A stretch of DNA of 64,000 nucleotides from Thioclava sp. ES.031. GTDB taxonomy: Bacteria > Pseudomonadota > Alphaproteobacteria > Rhodobacterales > Rhodobacteraceae. This document shows, in pieces, positions 9,918 through 18,507 of the stretch. Every line of letters starts with the position of its first letter. The stretch's first letter is position 1. Both the position numbers and the translations under genes were made by a program. Below the pieces are notes generated by a model. The model saw nothing but the letters and a program-made list of their open reading frames with translations. It was not told the origin of the DNA and did not search any database. The stretch lies in contig NZ_PDJO01000001.1 of assembly GCF_002563775.1 (NCBI RefSeq), forward strand, positions 2,180,001-2,244,000. The letters run 5' to 3'.

Positions 9918-11263
9918 CGGTCCGCCCGGGCGATCTCCGCGCCAAGCCCGGCCATCAGGTCCTCGAAGATCGGGAAAGATGTTGCAATGGGCGAGCCGTC
10001 ATCGACCGAGACAGGCTGTTGCGCGGCCATGCCCAGCACCATGAAGCTCATCGCGATCCGGTGGTCGAGATGGGTCACGGCGGTGCCGCCGCCCGGCACG
10101 CCCTCGGGGCCGCAGCCATGCACGATCAGGGTGTCCTCGTCTTCCTCGATCTTGATGCCATTGGCTTCCAGCCCACGCGCCATCGCGTCGATCCGGTCGC
10201 TTTCCTTCACGCGCAGCTCATGCACGCCGGGCATCCGGGTCGTGCCTTCGGCAAAGGCCGCGACGACCGAGAGAACGGGATATTCGTCGATCTGGGCCGA
10301 GGCGCGCTCGGCGGGCACGTCGATCCCGTGCAGCTTGGAATAGCGCACGCGCAGATCGGCCACCGGCTCGCCACCCTCTTCGCGTTCGTTCTCGAAGGTC
10401 AGATCGGCGCCCATCTCGCGCAGCGTGATGAAAATCCCGTTGCGGGTGGGGTTCTGGCTGACGCCCGGCACGACGATCTCCGAGCCGGGCACGATCAGCG
10501 CGGCGCATACCGGGAAGGCGGCAGACGACGGGTCGCGCGGTACGGCGACCTCCTGGGCTTTGAGCTCCGGCTGACCCTGCAGCGTGATGACATGGCCCTG
10601 CTCGGTCTCTTCGGTGGTGATCTCGGCACCGAAGCCGCGCAGCATCCGCTCGGTATGATCGCGGGTCGGGGTCTTCTCGATCACCACGGTCTGCCCCGGC
10701 GCGTTCAGACCCGCCAGCAGCACAGCCGATTTCACCTGCGCAGAGGCCATCGGCGTCGCGTAGCGCACGGGTGCGGGGCTCGGCGCGCCGAGAATGGTCA
10801 TCGGCAGACGCCCGCCATGACGCCCGAAAGCCTGCGCGCCGAACAGCCGGATCGGATCGGTGACGCGACCCATCGGGCGTTTGCGCAAAGAGCCGTCGCC
10901 GGTAAAGGTCGCAACGATCGGCGAGGTCGCCATCGCGCCCATGATCAGGCGCACGCCGGTGCCGGAATTGCCGCAATCGATCACGTCCTCGGGCTCGGCG
11001 AAGCCGCCCACGCCCACGCCATGCACAGACCAGCTGCCGGGACCGTGCTGCGTGACCTCGGCCCCGAAGGCGCGCATCGCCTTGGCCGTGTCGAGCACGT
11101 CTTCGCCTTCGAGCAGGCCGGTGATCTTCGTCTCGCCCACCGAGAGCGCGCCAAGGATCAGCGCGCGGTGGCTGATCGACTTGTCGCCGGGAACCTCCGC
11201 CGTGCCCTTGAGGGGCCCGCATTTGCGCGAAGTCATCTTGATCGGAGTGCCGTGGCCGGACAT
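9914..11263 (-). CDS. aroA: 3-phosphoshikimate 1-carboxyvinyltransferase (EPSP synthase), class II
   Basis: AroA joins phosphoenolpyruvate to shikimate 3-phosphate in the shikimate pathway. The 449-residue protein aligns by eye with Agrobacterium CP4 EPSPS along its length: [60 protein letters not shown] and [11 protein letters not shown]. That places it in class II. At the position of the CP4 resistance residue Ala100 this protein has Gly101 (GNSGTG), as in glyphosate-sensitive enzymes. It heads the aroA, membrane protein, cmk overlap series. Confidence 0.97.
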   Translation of the reverse strand: MSGHGTPIKMTSRKCGPLKGTAEVPGDKSISHRALILGALSVGETKITGLLEGEDVLDTAKAMRAFGAEVTQHGPGSWSVHGVGVGGFAEPEDVIDCGNSGTGVRLIMGAMATSPIVATFTGDGSLRKRPMGRVTDPIRLFGAQAFGRHGGRLPMTILGAPSPAPVRYATPMASAQVKSAVLLAGLNAPGQTVVIEKTPTRDHTERMLRGFGAEITTEETEQGHVITLQGQPELKAQEVAVPRDPSSAAFPVCAALIVPGSEIVVPGVSQNPTRNGIFITLREMGADLTFENEREEGGEPVADLRVRYSKLHGIDVPAERASAQIDEYPVLSVVAAFAEGTTRMPGVHELRVKESDRIDAMARGLEANGIKIEEDEDTLIVHGCGPEGVPGGGTAVTHLDHRIAMSFMVLGMAAQQPVSVDDGSPIATSFPIFEDLMAGLGAEIARADR

Positions 11264-11322
11264 AGTGCCTCCCTTATTTCAACGCGCCCCTGTTAGCGCG
11301 ATCTGGCGGGAGGCGGAAGGGC

Positions 11323-12069
11323 TCAGATCCGCCGATAGGTCAGGTAATGCGGCTTGCGGCCTTCGCGCAGCGCTTTCTGCTCGTAGCGCGTCGAGAGCCA
11401 GTCCTCCCACGGCGTATCCCAATCGCCCGAAACCGGCTGCGGATCGTCGAAATCGAAGGCGGGGGGCACCTCGAACAGAGGCTCGAATCCGGCTTGCGGG
11501 ACTTCTTCGACGGTCTGGCGGACGTAATCGGGAATGTCGGTCGCCACGCGGAATTCCGATCCCGGTTTGAGCGCGCGGTGCAGCGGCTCGAGATGCTCCT
11601 GCGTGACGAAACGCCTGCGGTGGTGTTTCGATTTCGGCCACGGATCGGGATAGAGGAGAAACGCCTTCGAGATCGAGCCCGCGGGCAGCACGTCCATCAG
11701 GTCGCGCGCATCGCCGGGATGGACCGCGACGTTCGGGATCTTCTCGCGCCGCAGCTTGCCCAGCAGCATCGCGACACCATTCACGAAAGGCTCGCAGCCG
11801 ATGAACTCCACATCCGGATAGGTCTGCGCCATATGCGCCAGATGCTCACCCCCGCCGAAGCCCACTTCGAGCCAGACAGGCTTGCCCTTGAACCGCGTCT
11901 CCATGTCGAGCGGCTCGCGGTCGGGGTTCTCCTCCCAACCGACGGGACCGGGCAGACGGCCCGGCAGGTCCTCGCGCAGATATTCCTTCTGCGCCTTGTT
12001 CAGCGTCTTGCCGTGGCGGCGACCGTAGAAGTTGCGCCAGGGTTGTTCGGGGGTGTCATTCTCGCTCAT
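11323..12069 (-). CDS. trmB: tRNA (guanine-N7-)-methyltransferase
   Basis: TrmB methylates G46 of tRNAs with S-adenosylmethionine. The 248-residue product has the SAM-binding motif EVGFGGGEH (about 68-76), the acidic loop FIGCEPF, the catalytic FLLYPDPWPKSKHHRRR signature and the C-terminal STRYEQKA. Length is normal. It lies downstream of metK, with a small transporter gene between; metK makes the cofactor used here. Its stop is 60 bases before the aroA start. Confidence 0.97.
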   Translation of the reverse strand: MSENDTPEQPWRNFYGRRHGKTLNKAQKEYLREDLPGRLPGPVGWEENPDREPLDMETRFKGKPVWLEVGFGGGEHLAHMAQTYPDVEFIGCEPFVNGVAMLLGKLRREKIPNVAVHPGDARDLMDVLPAGSISKAFLLYPDPWPKSKHHRRRFVTQEHLEPLHRALKPGSEFRVATDIPDYVRQTVEEVPQAGFEPLFEVPPAFDFDDPQPVSGDWDTPWEDWLSTRYEQKALREGRKPHYLTYRRI

Positions 12070-12102
12070 GGGAGGGGCCTCTAGCCGCGTCGCTCGAAAG
12101 GT

Positions 12103-12549
12103 TCAAGCCTTCTGAATGAGGAACAGCCCGAGACACATGAAGCCGATCCCCGCCCCGCGCATCAAGGTGATGGGCCGCACGAGTGCCCCGAAGAGCCCGA
12201 ACTGGTCGATCGCGGCGGCCGAAATCATCTGTCCCAGCAGCACGAAGAACACCGCATTGCCGACCCCGAAGCGCGGCGCGATGAAGGTGATCGAGAGCAC
12301 GTAGAAGGCGATCAGCACGCCTGCGAGAAACAGGTATTTCGGCTGATCGGGGATGCGCGCGAAGCCCGAGGGCCCTGTCGTGACCGCGACGGCCAGCACC
12401 GCGCCCAAGAGCGCCACGGAGAACAGCACCACCGCCGCCACCGCAGGCGAGCCGATGCGACTGCCAAGCTGGGCGTTGAGTGCGGCGAGCACCGGAATGC
12501 CGATCCCGGCAGCAAGCATGATCGCGGCATAGCGCAGGGCGTCGGGCAT
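12103..12549 (-). CDS. DMT-superfamily YdcZ-type membrane protein (DUF606)
   Basis: The 148-residue protein has five or so hydrophobic helices spanning nearly its whole length. It matches the half-size YdcZ/DUF606 members of the drug/metabolite transporter superfamily (start ALRYAAIMLAAGIGIPV, middle VVLFSVALLGAVLAV, end GAGIGFMCLGLFLIQKA). Such halves probably dimerise to transport. The strong ribosome site GGAGGAG 10 bases before 12549 sets the start; the longer upstream frame is GC-rich shadow sequence. Substrate unknown. Confidence 0.85.
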   Translation of the reverse strand: MPDALRYAAIMLAAGIGIPVLAALNAQLGSRIGSPAVAAVVLFSVALLGAVLAVAVTTGPSGFARIPDQPKYLFLAGVLIAFYVLSITFIAPRFGVGNAVFFVLLGQMISAAAIDQFGLFGALVRPITLMRGAGIGFMCLGLFLIQKA

Positions 12550-12676
12550 GGTCTCTCTCCTCCGGTTTTCGGCGGAGAGTGGCGCGGACCGTCGGAGGGC
12601 GCAAGGTGGATCAGCGGGCGGAGGTTCTGATCGTTGGAGCCATCTTAGCCGTAATGCGGTCCGGCAGACGTCGCCC

Positions 12677-12703
12677 GGGGCGACCAGCCCCGGGCCGCGC
12701 CCG
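12677..12703 (+). repeat. Dispersed intergenic repeat, copy A, module 1
   Basis: A 27-base core, ggggcgaccagccccgggcc plus gcgcccg, is identical at 41671-41697 and, inverted, at 56658-56684. It contains the self-complementary ggggc/gccccg, so it can fold. Flanking sequence (gggagggcgcattg) is also shared with the 41.7 kb copy. Confidence 0.85.
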
Positions 12704-12830
12704 ACCTCCCCCCGGGAGGGCGCATTGCTACGTCGCATCCCGCACCTCCGTCGGAGGTATGCGGCCCCATAAAGTGCCAAGCACACCCCTTCCTATGCGC
12801 CCACCCGAGGTCGGGCGCGCCCCTCACGCA

Positions 12831-12863
12831 AAAGCAAACGGGCAGAGGTTGCCCCCTGCCCGT
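12831..12863 (-). terminator. Probable metK terminator
   Basis: ACGGGCAG pairs with CTGCCCGT across a 10-base loop. On the minus strand the stem is followed by TTGCTTTTG. It lies 23 bases after the metK stop. Confidence 0.7.
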
Positions 12864-12886
12864 CGCGAATTCCGGAAGCTCTCGCC

Positions 12887-14053
12887 TCAGACCGCTTTCT
12901 TCAGCGCCTCGACCAGATCGGTCTTCTCCCACGAGAAGCCGCCATCGGCCTCGGGGGCGCGGCCGAAATGGCCGTAAGCCGCGGTGCGCTCGTAGATCGG
13001 CTTGCACAGGTCGAGCGTGTCGCGGATGCCTTTCGGCGTCAGGTCCATCACCTGCCCCACGGCCTTTTCGATCACCTCGTCAGGCACTTCGCCGGTGCCG
13101 AACGTGTCGACATAGATCGACAGCGGTTTCGCCACGCCGATCGCGTAGGACACCTGGATCACGCATTTGCGCGCCATGCCTGCCGCGACCACGTTCTTCG
13201 CCAGATAGCGCGCCGCATAGGCCGCCGAGCGGTCCACCTTGGTCGGATCCTTACCCGAGAACGCGCCGCCGCCATGCGGGGCCGAGCCGCCATAGGTGTC
13301 CACGATGATCTTGCGCCCGGTGAGGCCCGCATCGCCATCCGGACCGCCGATCACGAAGGTCCCGGTCGGGTTCACCCACCATTCGGTTTCCGGCGTGATC
13401 CAGCCCTCGGGCAGGGTCTCGCGGATGTAAGGCTCGACGATCGCGCGGATGTCATCCGAGGTCTGATGCTCATGCGCGTGCTGGGTCGAGAGCACGATCT
13501 GGCTGACGCCGACAGGGCGGCCATTCTCGTAGCGCACCGACAGCTGGGATTTCGCATCGGGGCGCAGCTCGGGCTCGGCGCCCGATTTGCGCGCCTCGGC
13601 GAGACGGCGCAGGATCGCGTGCGAATAGTGGATCGGTGCGGGCATCAGTTCGGGCGTCTCGTCGGAGGCGAAGCCGAACATGATCCCCTGATCGCCGGCC
13701 CCGTCCTTGTCGACGCCCTGAGAGATATGGGCCGATTGCGGATGCAGGAAATTCGCGACTTTCAGCGTCGCCCAGTGAAACTCGTCCTGCTCGTAGCCGA
13801 TATCCTTGACGCATTCGCGCACGATCTTGTCGATGCCTTCGAGATATTCGGCGAGCTTGGTTTTGTCGGCCAGACCGACCTCGCCGCCGACCACGACCTG
13901 ATTGGTCGTCGCGAAGGTCTCGCAGGCCACCCGCGCGTTGGGCTCTGCAGCCAGGAAAGTATCGAGAACGGCATCCGAAATGCGGTCACAGACCTTATCG
14001 GGATGCCCCTCCGAAACGGATTCGGAGGTGAAGACGTAATTCGCGCGTGCCAT
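12887..14053 (-). CDS. metK: S-adenosylmethionine synthase
   Basis: MetK makes SAM from methionine and ATP. The 388-residue protein contains [17 protein letters not shown] at the N-terminus, the ATP/Mg motif [10 protein letters not shown] and the phosphate loop [16 protein letters not shown]. The start at 14053 is the conserved one; ten further in-frame codons lie upstream inside the riboswitch. The ribosome site GGAG is part of the riboswitch 3' strand, so SAM itself probably blocks translation. The gene follows lnt by 67 bases on the same strand. Confidence 0.98.
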   Translation of the reverse strand: MARANYVFTSESVSEGHPDKVCDRISDAVLDTFLAAEPNARVACETFATTNQVVVGGEVGLADKTKLAEYLEGIDKIVRECVKDIGYEQDEFHWATLKVANFLHPQSAHISQGVDKDGAGDQGIMFGFASDETPELMPAPIHYSHAILRRLAEARKSGAEPELRPDAKSQLSVRYENGRPVGVSQIVLSTQHAHEHQTSDDIRAIVEPYIRETLPEGWITPETEWWVNPTGTFVIGGPDGDAGLTGRKIIVDTYGGSAPHGGGAFSGKDPTKVDRSAAYAARYLAKNVVAAGMARKCVIQVSYAIGVAKPLSIYVDTFGTGEVPDEVIEKAVGQVMDLTPKGIRDTLDLCKPIYERTAAYGHFGRAPEADGGFSWEKTDLVEALKKAV

Positions 14054-14060
14054 GAAGGGG

Positions 14061-14107
14061 TGCTCCGTTGTTGATATCCCCACCCCGTCAGGAAGCCGTT
14101 GGGGTGG
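14061..14107 (-). promoter_or_regulatory. SAM/SAH riboswitch upstream of metK
   Basis: Read on the minus strand, a 7-bp stem CCACCCC (14107-14101) / GGGGTGG (14086-14080) encloses the conserved loop AACGGCTTCCTGACG. After a short linker comes GGAGCA (14066-14061), which can pair with the loop as the pseudoknot and is also the metK ribosome-binding site. This matches the SAM/SAH aptamer, described from Rhodobacterales metK leaders. It would act on translation. The element begins only 13 bases after the lnt stop. Confidence 0.88.
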
Positions 14108-14120
14108 TTCGGCCTTCTAG

Positions 14121-15686
14121 CTAGGAGCGCCTGCCGGTCGGGTCAATCGAAATACGCGCAAAGATTGAAAGAAGCGCTAAGGCTGCAACAATCAGCGCGA
14201 TGAACGGTGCGTCACCCAGCTTCGAATAGAGCGTCGGCGGCAGGCTCGGCGGCAGTTCCACGTCGAGTTTGCCCATCTTGTCCAGCCCGAGGCTCGCCGT
14301 GATCCGCCCCTTCGCGTCGATCATCGCGGTGACCCCGGTATTGGCATCGCGCGCCAGCGGCAGGCCCTGCTCGATCGCGCGAAGCCGCGCCTGTGCGAAA
14401 TGCTGATAGGGTCCGCTGAGCGTGCCGAACCACGCGTCATTGGTGACCTGCAAGATCCAGTCGGGACGCTGCGAAAAGCCGCGCAGGTCCTGCGGGAAGA
14501 TCGCCTCGTAGCAAATGAGCGGCGCGACATGGCCGAGCTTGCCCAAGTTCAGCAGCTTCTCCCCCGGCCCCGCCGAATAGCCATTGCCGACCTGCGCCGC
14601 GAAGGCGGTGATCCCGACCTTCGCCAACGTATCGCCGAAGGGCATGTATTCGCCGAAGGGCACGAGGTGGGATTTGTCGTAAAGCGCCTCGATTTGATCA
14701 TCGGGGCTGATGACGGCCAGCGAGTTGAAATAGCGGCTGCCCTGGCTGCGCTGCACCCCCATCGCGAGCGGAATGCCTCCCGCCGCCTCGGTCGACATCT
14801 CGAGCCCGCCCTGCGGGTGATCGAGCAGGAACGGCACCGCCGTTTCCGGCCAGACGATCAGGTCCGGCTTGGGCTGGCCGGGTGCGGGATCGGCTTTCGT
14901 CAGGTCCAGAAGCCGCTGGAAGAATTTCATCCGGTATTGCGGCAGCCATTTCAGGTCCTGCGGCGCATTTGGCTGCACCAGCCGCAGGGTGATTGGCTCG
15001 GGCCGCGGGGCCACCGGCGCATTGAGCCGCGCCACCCCGCCGAGCCACAGCCCGACCAGCACGACCAGCGCCGCGCCCACGATCCCGAGCGCCGCGGGCA
15101 TCCGCATCCCGCGCGTCATCGCCGGTGCCGCCGCGATCAGCAGGGTGATCAGGCTGAGCCCCAGCGGCCCGACAAAGGCCGCCGCCTGCGCGACCGGCGA
15201 GTCGATCCAGATATGGCCGACCAGCACCCACGGAAACCCGGTGAAGACGTAGGAGCGCAGTGCGTCCGAGGCCGCCATGCCGAGCGCTATTCCCAGCGCG
15301 CGCGAGCGCGGCCCCTGCCCCGCATTGGCCCCGAGCCCATAGCCGATCGCCCAGAAGACGCCCATGCCTGCGGCCATCAGGACCAGCGCGAACGGCGCCA
15401 TCCAGCCATAGATATCGGCCTCGACCATGAAAGGCTCGACGATCCAGAACATCGCGGCCAGCGCATAGCCGAAGCCGGTGGCAAAGCCGATCCAGATCAC
15501 GGAGGCGCGCCAACGTTCGGCGGAGGCGAACCAGATCGAGGCCGCCAAAGCGGGCAGCGCGATCCACCACAGACCCAGCGGCGCTTGGCCCAGAGCGAAA
15601 AGCGCACCGAAGAGCGCGGCCAGAGCCAAGCTCTGCCAGCGCGGGCGCAAGGGGGCACGGAAGCCGTCTCGGAGGGTCGCGATCAT
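14121..15686 (-). CDS. lnt: Apolipoprotein N-acyltransferase
   Basis: Lnt adds the third acyl chain to the N-terminal Cys of lipoproteins in the inner membrane. The 521-residue protein has about seven N-terminal membrane helices, then a periplasmic nitrilase-like domain and a final C-terminal helix. The catalytic triad is visible: Glu in VWPETAVPF, Lys in YDKSHLVPFGEYMPF and Cys in LICYEAIFP. It follows corC by 18 bases in the ybeY-corC-lnt order typical of proteobacteria; metK and its riboswitch come directly after. Confidence 0.97.
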   Translation of the reverse strand: MIATLRDGFRAPLRPRWQSLALAALFGALFALGQAPLGLWWIALPALAASIWFASAERWRASVIWIGFATGFGYALAAMFWIVEPFMVEADIYGWMAPFALVLMAAGMGVFWAIGYGLGANAGQGPRSRALGIALGMAASDALRSYVFTGFPWVLVGHIWIDSPVAQAAAFVGPLGLSLITLLIAAAPAMTRGMRMPAALGIVGAALVVLVGLWLGGVARLNAPVAPRPEPITLRLVQPNAPQDLKWLPQYRMKFFQRLLDLTKADPAPGQPKPDLIVWPETAVPFLLDHPQGGLEMSTEAAGGIPLAMGVQRSQGSRYFNSLAVISPDDQIEALYDKSHLVPFGEYMPFGDTLAKVGITAFAAQVGNGYSAGPGEKLLNLGKLGHVAPLICYEAIFPQDLRGFSQRPDWILQVTNDAWFGTLSGPYQHFAQARLRAIEQGLPLARDANTGVTAMIDAKGRITASLGLDKMGKLDVELPPSLPPTLYSKLGDAPFIALIVAALALLSIFARISIDPTGRRS

Positions 15687-15704
15687 GGGCGCGTCATAGC
15701 CCGC

Positions 15705-16595
15705 TCACTCGGCGGGCGCCACTCCCGGCAGACGCACGCGCAGACGTTTGATCCGGCGCGGATCGGCATCGACCACCTCGTATTCGACGCCGTTCTCGGT
15801 CACCACGACCTCGCCACGGGCGGGCACCCGGCCAAGCTGCATGAAGACCAGACCGCCCATCGAATCGATCTCGTCATCGGCCTCCTCGTCGGAGAGCCGC
15901 ATCCCGATCTGCGCTTCGAACTCGTTGACCGGCGCGCGGGCCAGCACGACCCATTGGCCGGGCTTTTCCTCGCGCCAATAGGCGTCGTCGGCCTCGTCAT
16001 GCTCGTCCTCGATCTCGCCGATCACCTGTTCGATCAGATCCTCGAGCGTGAGCAAGCCGTCGACCCCGCCATATTCGTCGATCACCAGCGCCATATGGGT
16101 GCGCTGCACCTGCATCTTCTGCAGAAGCACACCGATCGGCATCGAGGGCGGAACGTAGAGAAGCGGACGGATCAGCTTGCGCAGGGAGAACCGGCCATTA
16201 CCCGATCCGAACCCGTATTCCAGCGCCAAGTCCTTCAGGTGGACGAGGCCCAGCGGCGTATCGAGCGTTTCCTTAAAGACCGGCAGTCGCGAATAGCCGT
16301 GCTGGCGGAACTTCTCCACCAACTCGTCGCGGCTGATGGAGACCGGAACGGCCTCGATCTCGACTTTGGGAATGGCGACGTCGCCCACCCGCATCTTGCG
16401 CAGGTTTCCCAGCCCCAGCGGCGCTGGCGCGGGTTTCGGCGGCATTTCTACCTGTGGGGCCTCTTCTTCCATGGGGCGTTGCCCGAAAAAGCGGCTGAGC
16501 AACCCGCGCGAAGCGGGCTCCGAAGACTGACCGGGTTCCGAATTCTCCGAACTACCGGCATTGGCGGAGGTAACTCCGTCGGCGACCTGTCCCAT
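15705..16595 (-). CDS. corC: CorC/HlyC-type CBS-domain protein
   Basis: The 296-residue cytoplasmic protein has a disordered, Pro/Glu-rich start (1-60), a tandem CBS pair (about 70-190; VAIPKVEIEAVPVS, RTHMALVIDEYGGVDGL) and the C-terminal CorC_HlyC domain (about 210-290). Family members lack the DUF21 membrane part here and have been linked to magnesium/cobalt efflux through CorA; the older name haemolysin C is not supported by chemistry. The CBS pair probably binds adenine nucleotides. It lies between ybeY and lnt. Confidence 0.93.
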   Translation of the reverse strand: MGQVADGVTSANAGSSENSEPGQSSEPASRGLLSRFFGQRPMEEEAPQVEMPPKPAPAPLGLGNLRKMRVGDVAIPKVEIEAVPVSISRDELVEKFRQHGYSRLPVFKETLDTPLGLVHLKDLALEYGFGSGNGRFSLRKLIRPLLYVPPSMPIGVLLQKMQVQRTHMALVIDEYGGVDGLLTLEDLIEQVIGEIEDEHDEADDAYWREEKPGQWVVLARAPVNEFEAQIGMRLSDEEADDEIDSMGGLVFMQLGRVPARGEVVVTENGVEYEVVDADPRRIKRLRVRLPGVAPAE

Positions 16596-16633
16596 TGTTC
16601 CTTTCCGAAAGATGACGCGGAATGCGCCTAGTC

Positions 16634-17131
16634 TTACACATATGGGTTACGAATTCCTACGCTTTCAAGAAGCCGGATTTCGATTTGTTCCATTACTTGC
16701 GCATCTTCGTCGCGAATATGGTCATAACCCAGCAGATGCAGCACCGCGTGGATGAGCAAATGCAGCGTGTGATCGGAGATCGTTTTGCCTTGTTCTTCGG
16801 CCTCGCGGGCGCAGGTTTCATAGGCGATCGCGAGGTCGCCGAGCTCGATTTCGCCGAAGACATCGGGCGTGGGCGGCTCGGGATGGGTGCCGGGGTCTTC
16901 CGCGCCGCGCTCTTCGGCGGGCCAGCTGAGCACATTGGTCGGTTTCGCCTTGTCGCGATATTCGCCGTTCAGCTCGGCGATGCGGGCATCATCGCAGGCG
17001 AGAACCGAGAGGCGGCACAGCTCCGCCTCGATCCCGCGATCCTCCAGCACCAGTGTCGCTGCGCGGGTCATCAGGTCTTCCAGACCAACGGTTTCCCAGC
17101 GGGGGTCTTCGATTTCGAGATCAATTTCCAT
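16634..17131 (-). CDS. ybeY: Endoribonuclease YbeY
   Basis: YbeY is a metal-dependent RNase needed for 16S rRNA 3'-end maturation and ribosome quality control. The 165-residue protein carries the zinc motif HAVLHLLGYDH near residue 130 and the conserved RDKAKPTNVLSWP strand. Its start overlaps the end of the preceding small membrane-protein gene by 11 bases, so the two are cotranscribed. It is followed by corC and lnt. The phoH gene, often upstream in this cluster, is absent here. Confidence 0.96.
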   Translation of the reverse strand: MEIDLEIEDPRWETVGLEDLMTRAATLVLEDRGIEAELCRLSVLACDDARIAELNGEYRDKAKPTNVLSWPAEERGAEDPGTHPEPPTPDVFGEIELGDLAIAYETCAREAEEQGKTISDHTLHLLIHAVLHLLGYDHIRDEDAQVMEQIEIRLLESVGIRNPYV

Positions 17132-17456
17132 CGGTCATTCCGCCCTCAGCCCCAAGCGTCAAATCGCCGACCTTCTGCCCGGCCTTGTCATAGACCAGCA
17201 CTTCGCCCCCATCGGTCACCACGACCGTATAGTTGCGCGCAAAGGTCACGGCCTCTGCCTGCGCGCCCTCGGGGAGCGTGATCGCGGCGGGCAGCTGCGG
17301 CAGCGGATTGGGTTGTTGCAAGCGGATGACAAGCAGCGCCACGATCGCTACAAGCCCGACGATCATCACAGCCGCGAGCGTGGTCACCAGTATCTTGAGA
17401 AAGCGAAGATCGGGTGGCAGCGTGGTGGCAGGCTCTTCGTCAGGCAGGTCGGACAT
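17121..17456 (-). CDS. Small single-pass membrane protein (DUF6476-like)
   Basis: The 111-residue product has an acidic N-terminus (MSDLPDEEPA), one membrane helix (about 30-55; LVTTLAAVMIVGLVAIVALL) and a small beta-rich domain (NYTVVVTDGGEVLVYDKAGQ) probably in the periplasm. It resembles a Rhodobacteraceae family of unknown function; the DUF number is from memory. Its ATG at 17456 overlaps the ATG of divergent rluD through the shared CATG, so neither gene has a private leader. Its end overlaps ybeY. Confidence 0.78.
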   Translation of the reverse strand: MSDLPDEEPATTLPPDLRFLKILVTTLAAVMIVGLVAIVALLVIRLQQPNPLPQLPAAITLPEGAQAEAVTFARNYTVVVTDGGEVLVYDKAGQKVGDLTLGAEGGMTDGN

Positions 17457-18507
17457 GAATAAGGAAATCCTCAGCATCGAGATCGGACCCGGTATGGGTC
17501 CCCGCCTTGATAAGGCCTTGGCGGCGGCTGTGCCAGAGGAAGCGGCGCTCTCGCGCTCGCGTCTGGCGAAACTGATCGCGGAGGGCTCGGTCAGCCGCGA
17601 GGGCGTGGCCGTGACCGATCAGAAAACCAAGGTCGCCGAGGGCGAGGTCTATCAGATCGCGCTGGAGCCTCCGAAAGAGGTCGAGACGGTCGCGCAGGAC
17701 ATTCCGCTCGAAGTGCTGTGGGAAGACGACGACCTGATCGTCGTGAACAAGCCCGCGGGCATGGTCACCCACCCCGCGCCGGGCACGCCCGAAGGCACGC
17801 TCGTGAACGCGCTGCTGCACCATTTCGGCGACAATCTCTCAGGTATCGGCGGCGAGGCGCGCCCCGGCATCGTGCACCGCATCGACAAGGACACCTCGGG
17901 GCTGCTGGTCGTCGCGAAATCGGACCGGGCGCATCGCGGGTTGGCTGCGCAATTCGAGGCGCATACGGTGCATCGCCATTACCGCGCGCTCTGCCACGGC
18001 GTGCCGCAGGCCTCCGATCCGCGTCTGCGCGGGCTGAACGGGGTCAGCTTCGAGCAAGGCGGCGTGCTGAAAATCGTCACCCAGCTCGCGCGCCACAAAA
18101 CCGACCGGCAGAAACAGGCGGTGGTGGCCAATGGCGGGCGTCACGCCGTCACCCGCGCCCGCACGATCGAGGATTTCAACGGCACGGCGGCGCTGATCGA
18201 TTGCTGGCTGGAAACCGGCCGCACCCATCAGATTCGCGTCCATATGGCTTATGCGGGCCACGGGCTGATCGGCGATCAGACCTATGGCGGCAAGCGCAAG
18301 ATCTCGGAAAAAGCGGTCGGGCCTGCGGCTGCAGAGGCCGTGCGCGCCTTCCCGCGTCAGGCGCTTCATGCGGCGACGCTGGGCTTCATCCATCCGGTCA
18401 CCGAAGAGGAACTGTCCTTCGAGGCGCCCCTGCCCGAGGACATGACCGCGCTGATCGACGCATTGCGCGCGGCCTCCACGCCCCCAACCGGCGGCACGGG
18501 CCCGTGA
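17455..18507 (+). CDS. rluD: 23S rRNA pseudouridine synthase RluD
   Basis: RluD makes pseudouridines in helix 69 of 23S rRNA. The 350-residue protein has an N-terminal S4 RNA-binding domain (about 15-80; RSRLAKLIAEGSVSREG) and the RluA-type catalytic domain with the nucleophilic Asp in HRIDKDTSGLLVVAK and the GRTHQIRVHMAYAGHGLIGD motif. The start at 17455 gives the family N-terminus; AGGT lies 7 bases upstream. Longer in-frame sequence upstream is antisense to the divergent gene. It overlaps cls by GTGA; rpoH follows, as in many alphaproteobacteria. Confidence 0.95.
   Translation: MNKEILSIEIGPGMGPRLDKALAAAVPEEAALSRSRLAKLIAEGSVSREGVAVTDQKTKVAEGEVYQIALEPPKEVETVAQDIPLEVLWEDDDLIVVNKPAGMVTHPAPGTPEGTLVNALLHHFGDNLSGIGGEARPGIVHRIDKDTSGLLVVAKSDRAHRGLAAQFEAHTVHRHYRALCHGVPQASDPRLRGLNGVSFEQGGVLKIVTQLARHKTDRQKQAVVANGGRHAVTRARTIEDFNGTAALIDCWLETGRTHQIRVHMAYAGHGLIGDQTYGGKRKISEKAVGPAAAEAVRAFPRQALHAATLGFIHPVTEEELSFEAPLPEDMTALIDALRAASTPPTGGTGP

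Larger units (their letters stand above)
12550..12886. other. Intergenic region with dispersed repeat copy and metK terminator
   Basis: About 340 bases without a credible gene; the open frames are GC-rich shadows. The segment 12671-12725 carries module 1 of a repeat also found near 41.67 and 56.66 kb. The segment 12798-12824 carries module 2 (gcgcccacccgaggtcgggc). The metK terminator is at the right end. Confidence 0.75.

Noticed and set aside
15705..16595. Haemolysin
   Set aside because: The CBS pair plus CorC_HlyC domain is a transporter-associated regulatory family; the haemolysin name is historical and nothing in the sequence suggests lytic activity.
14400..16631. 743-codon plus-strand open frame opposite lnt and corC
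   Set aside because: The translation is rich in Arg, His, Gln and Pro with no fold-like pattern, typical of antisense frames in GC-rich DNA, and both minus-strand genes have intact catalytic motifs.
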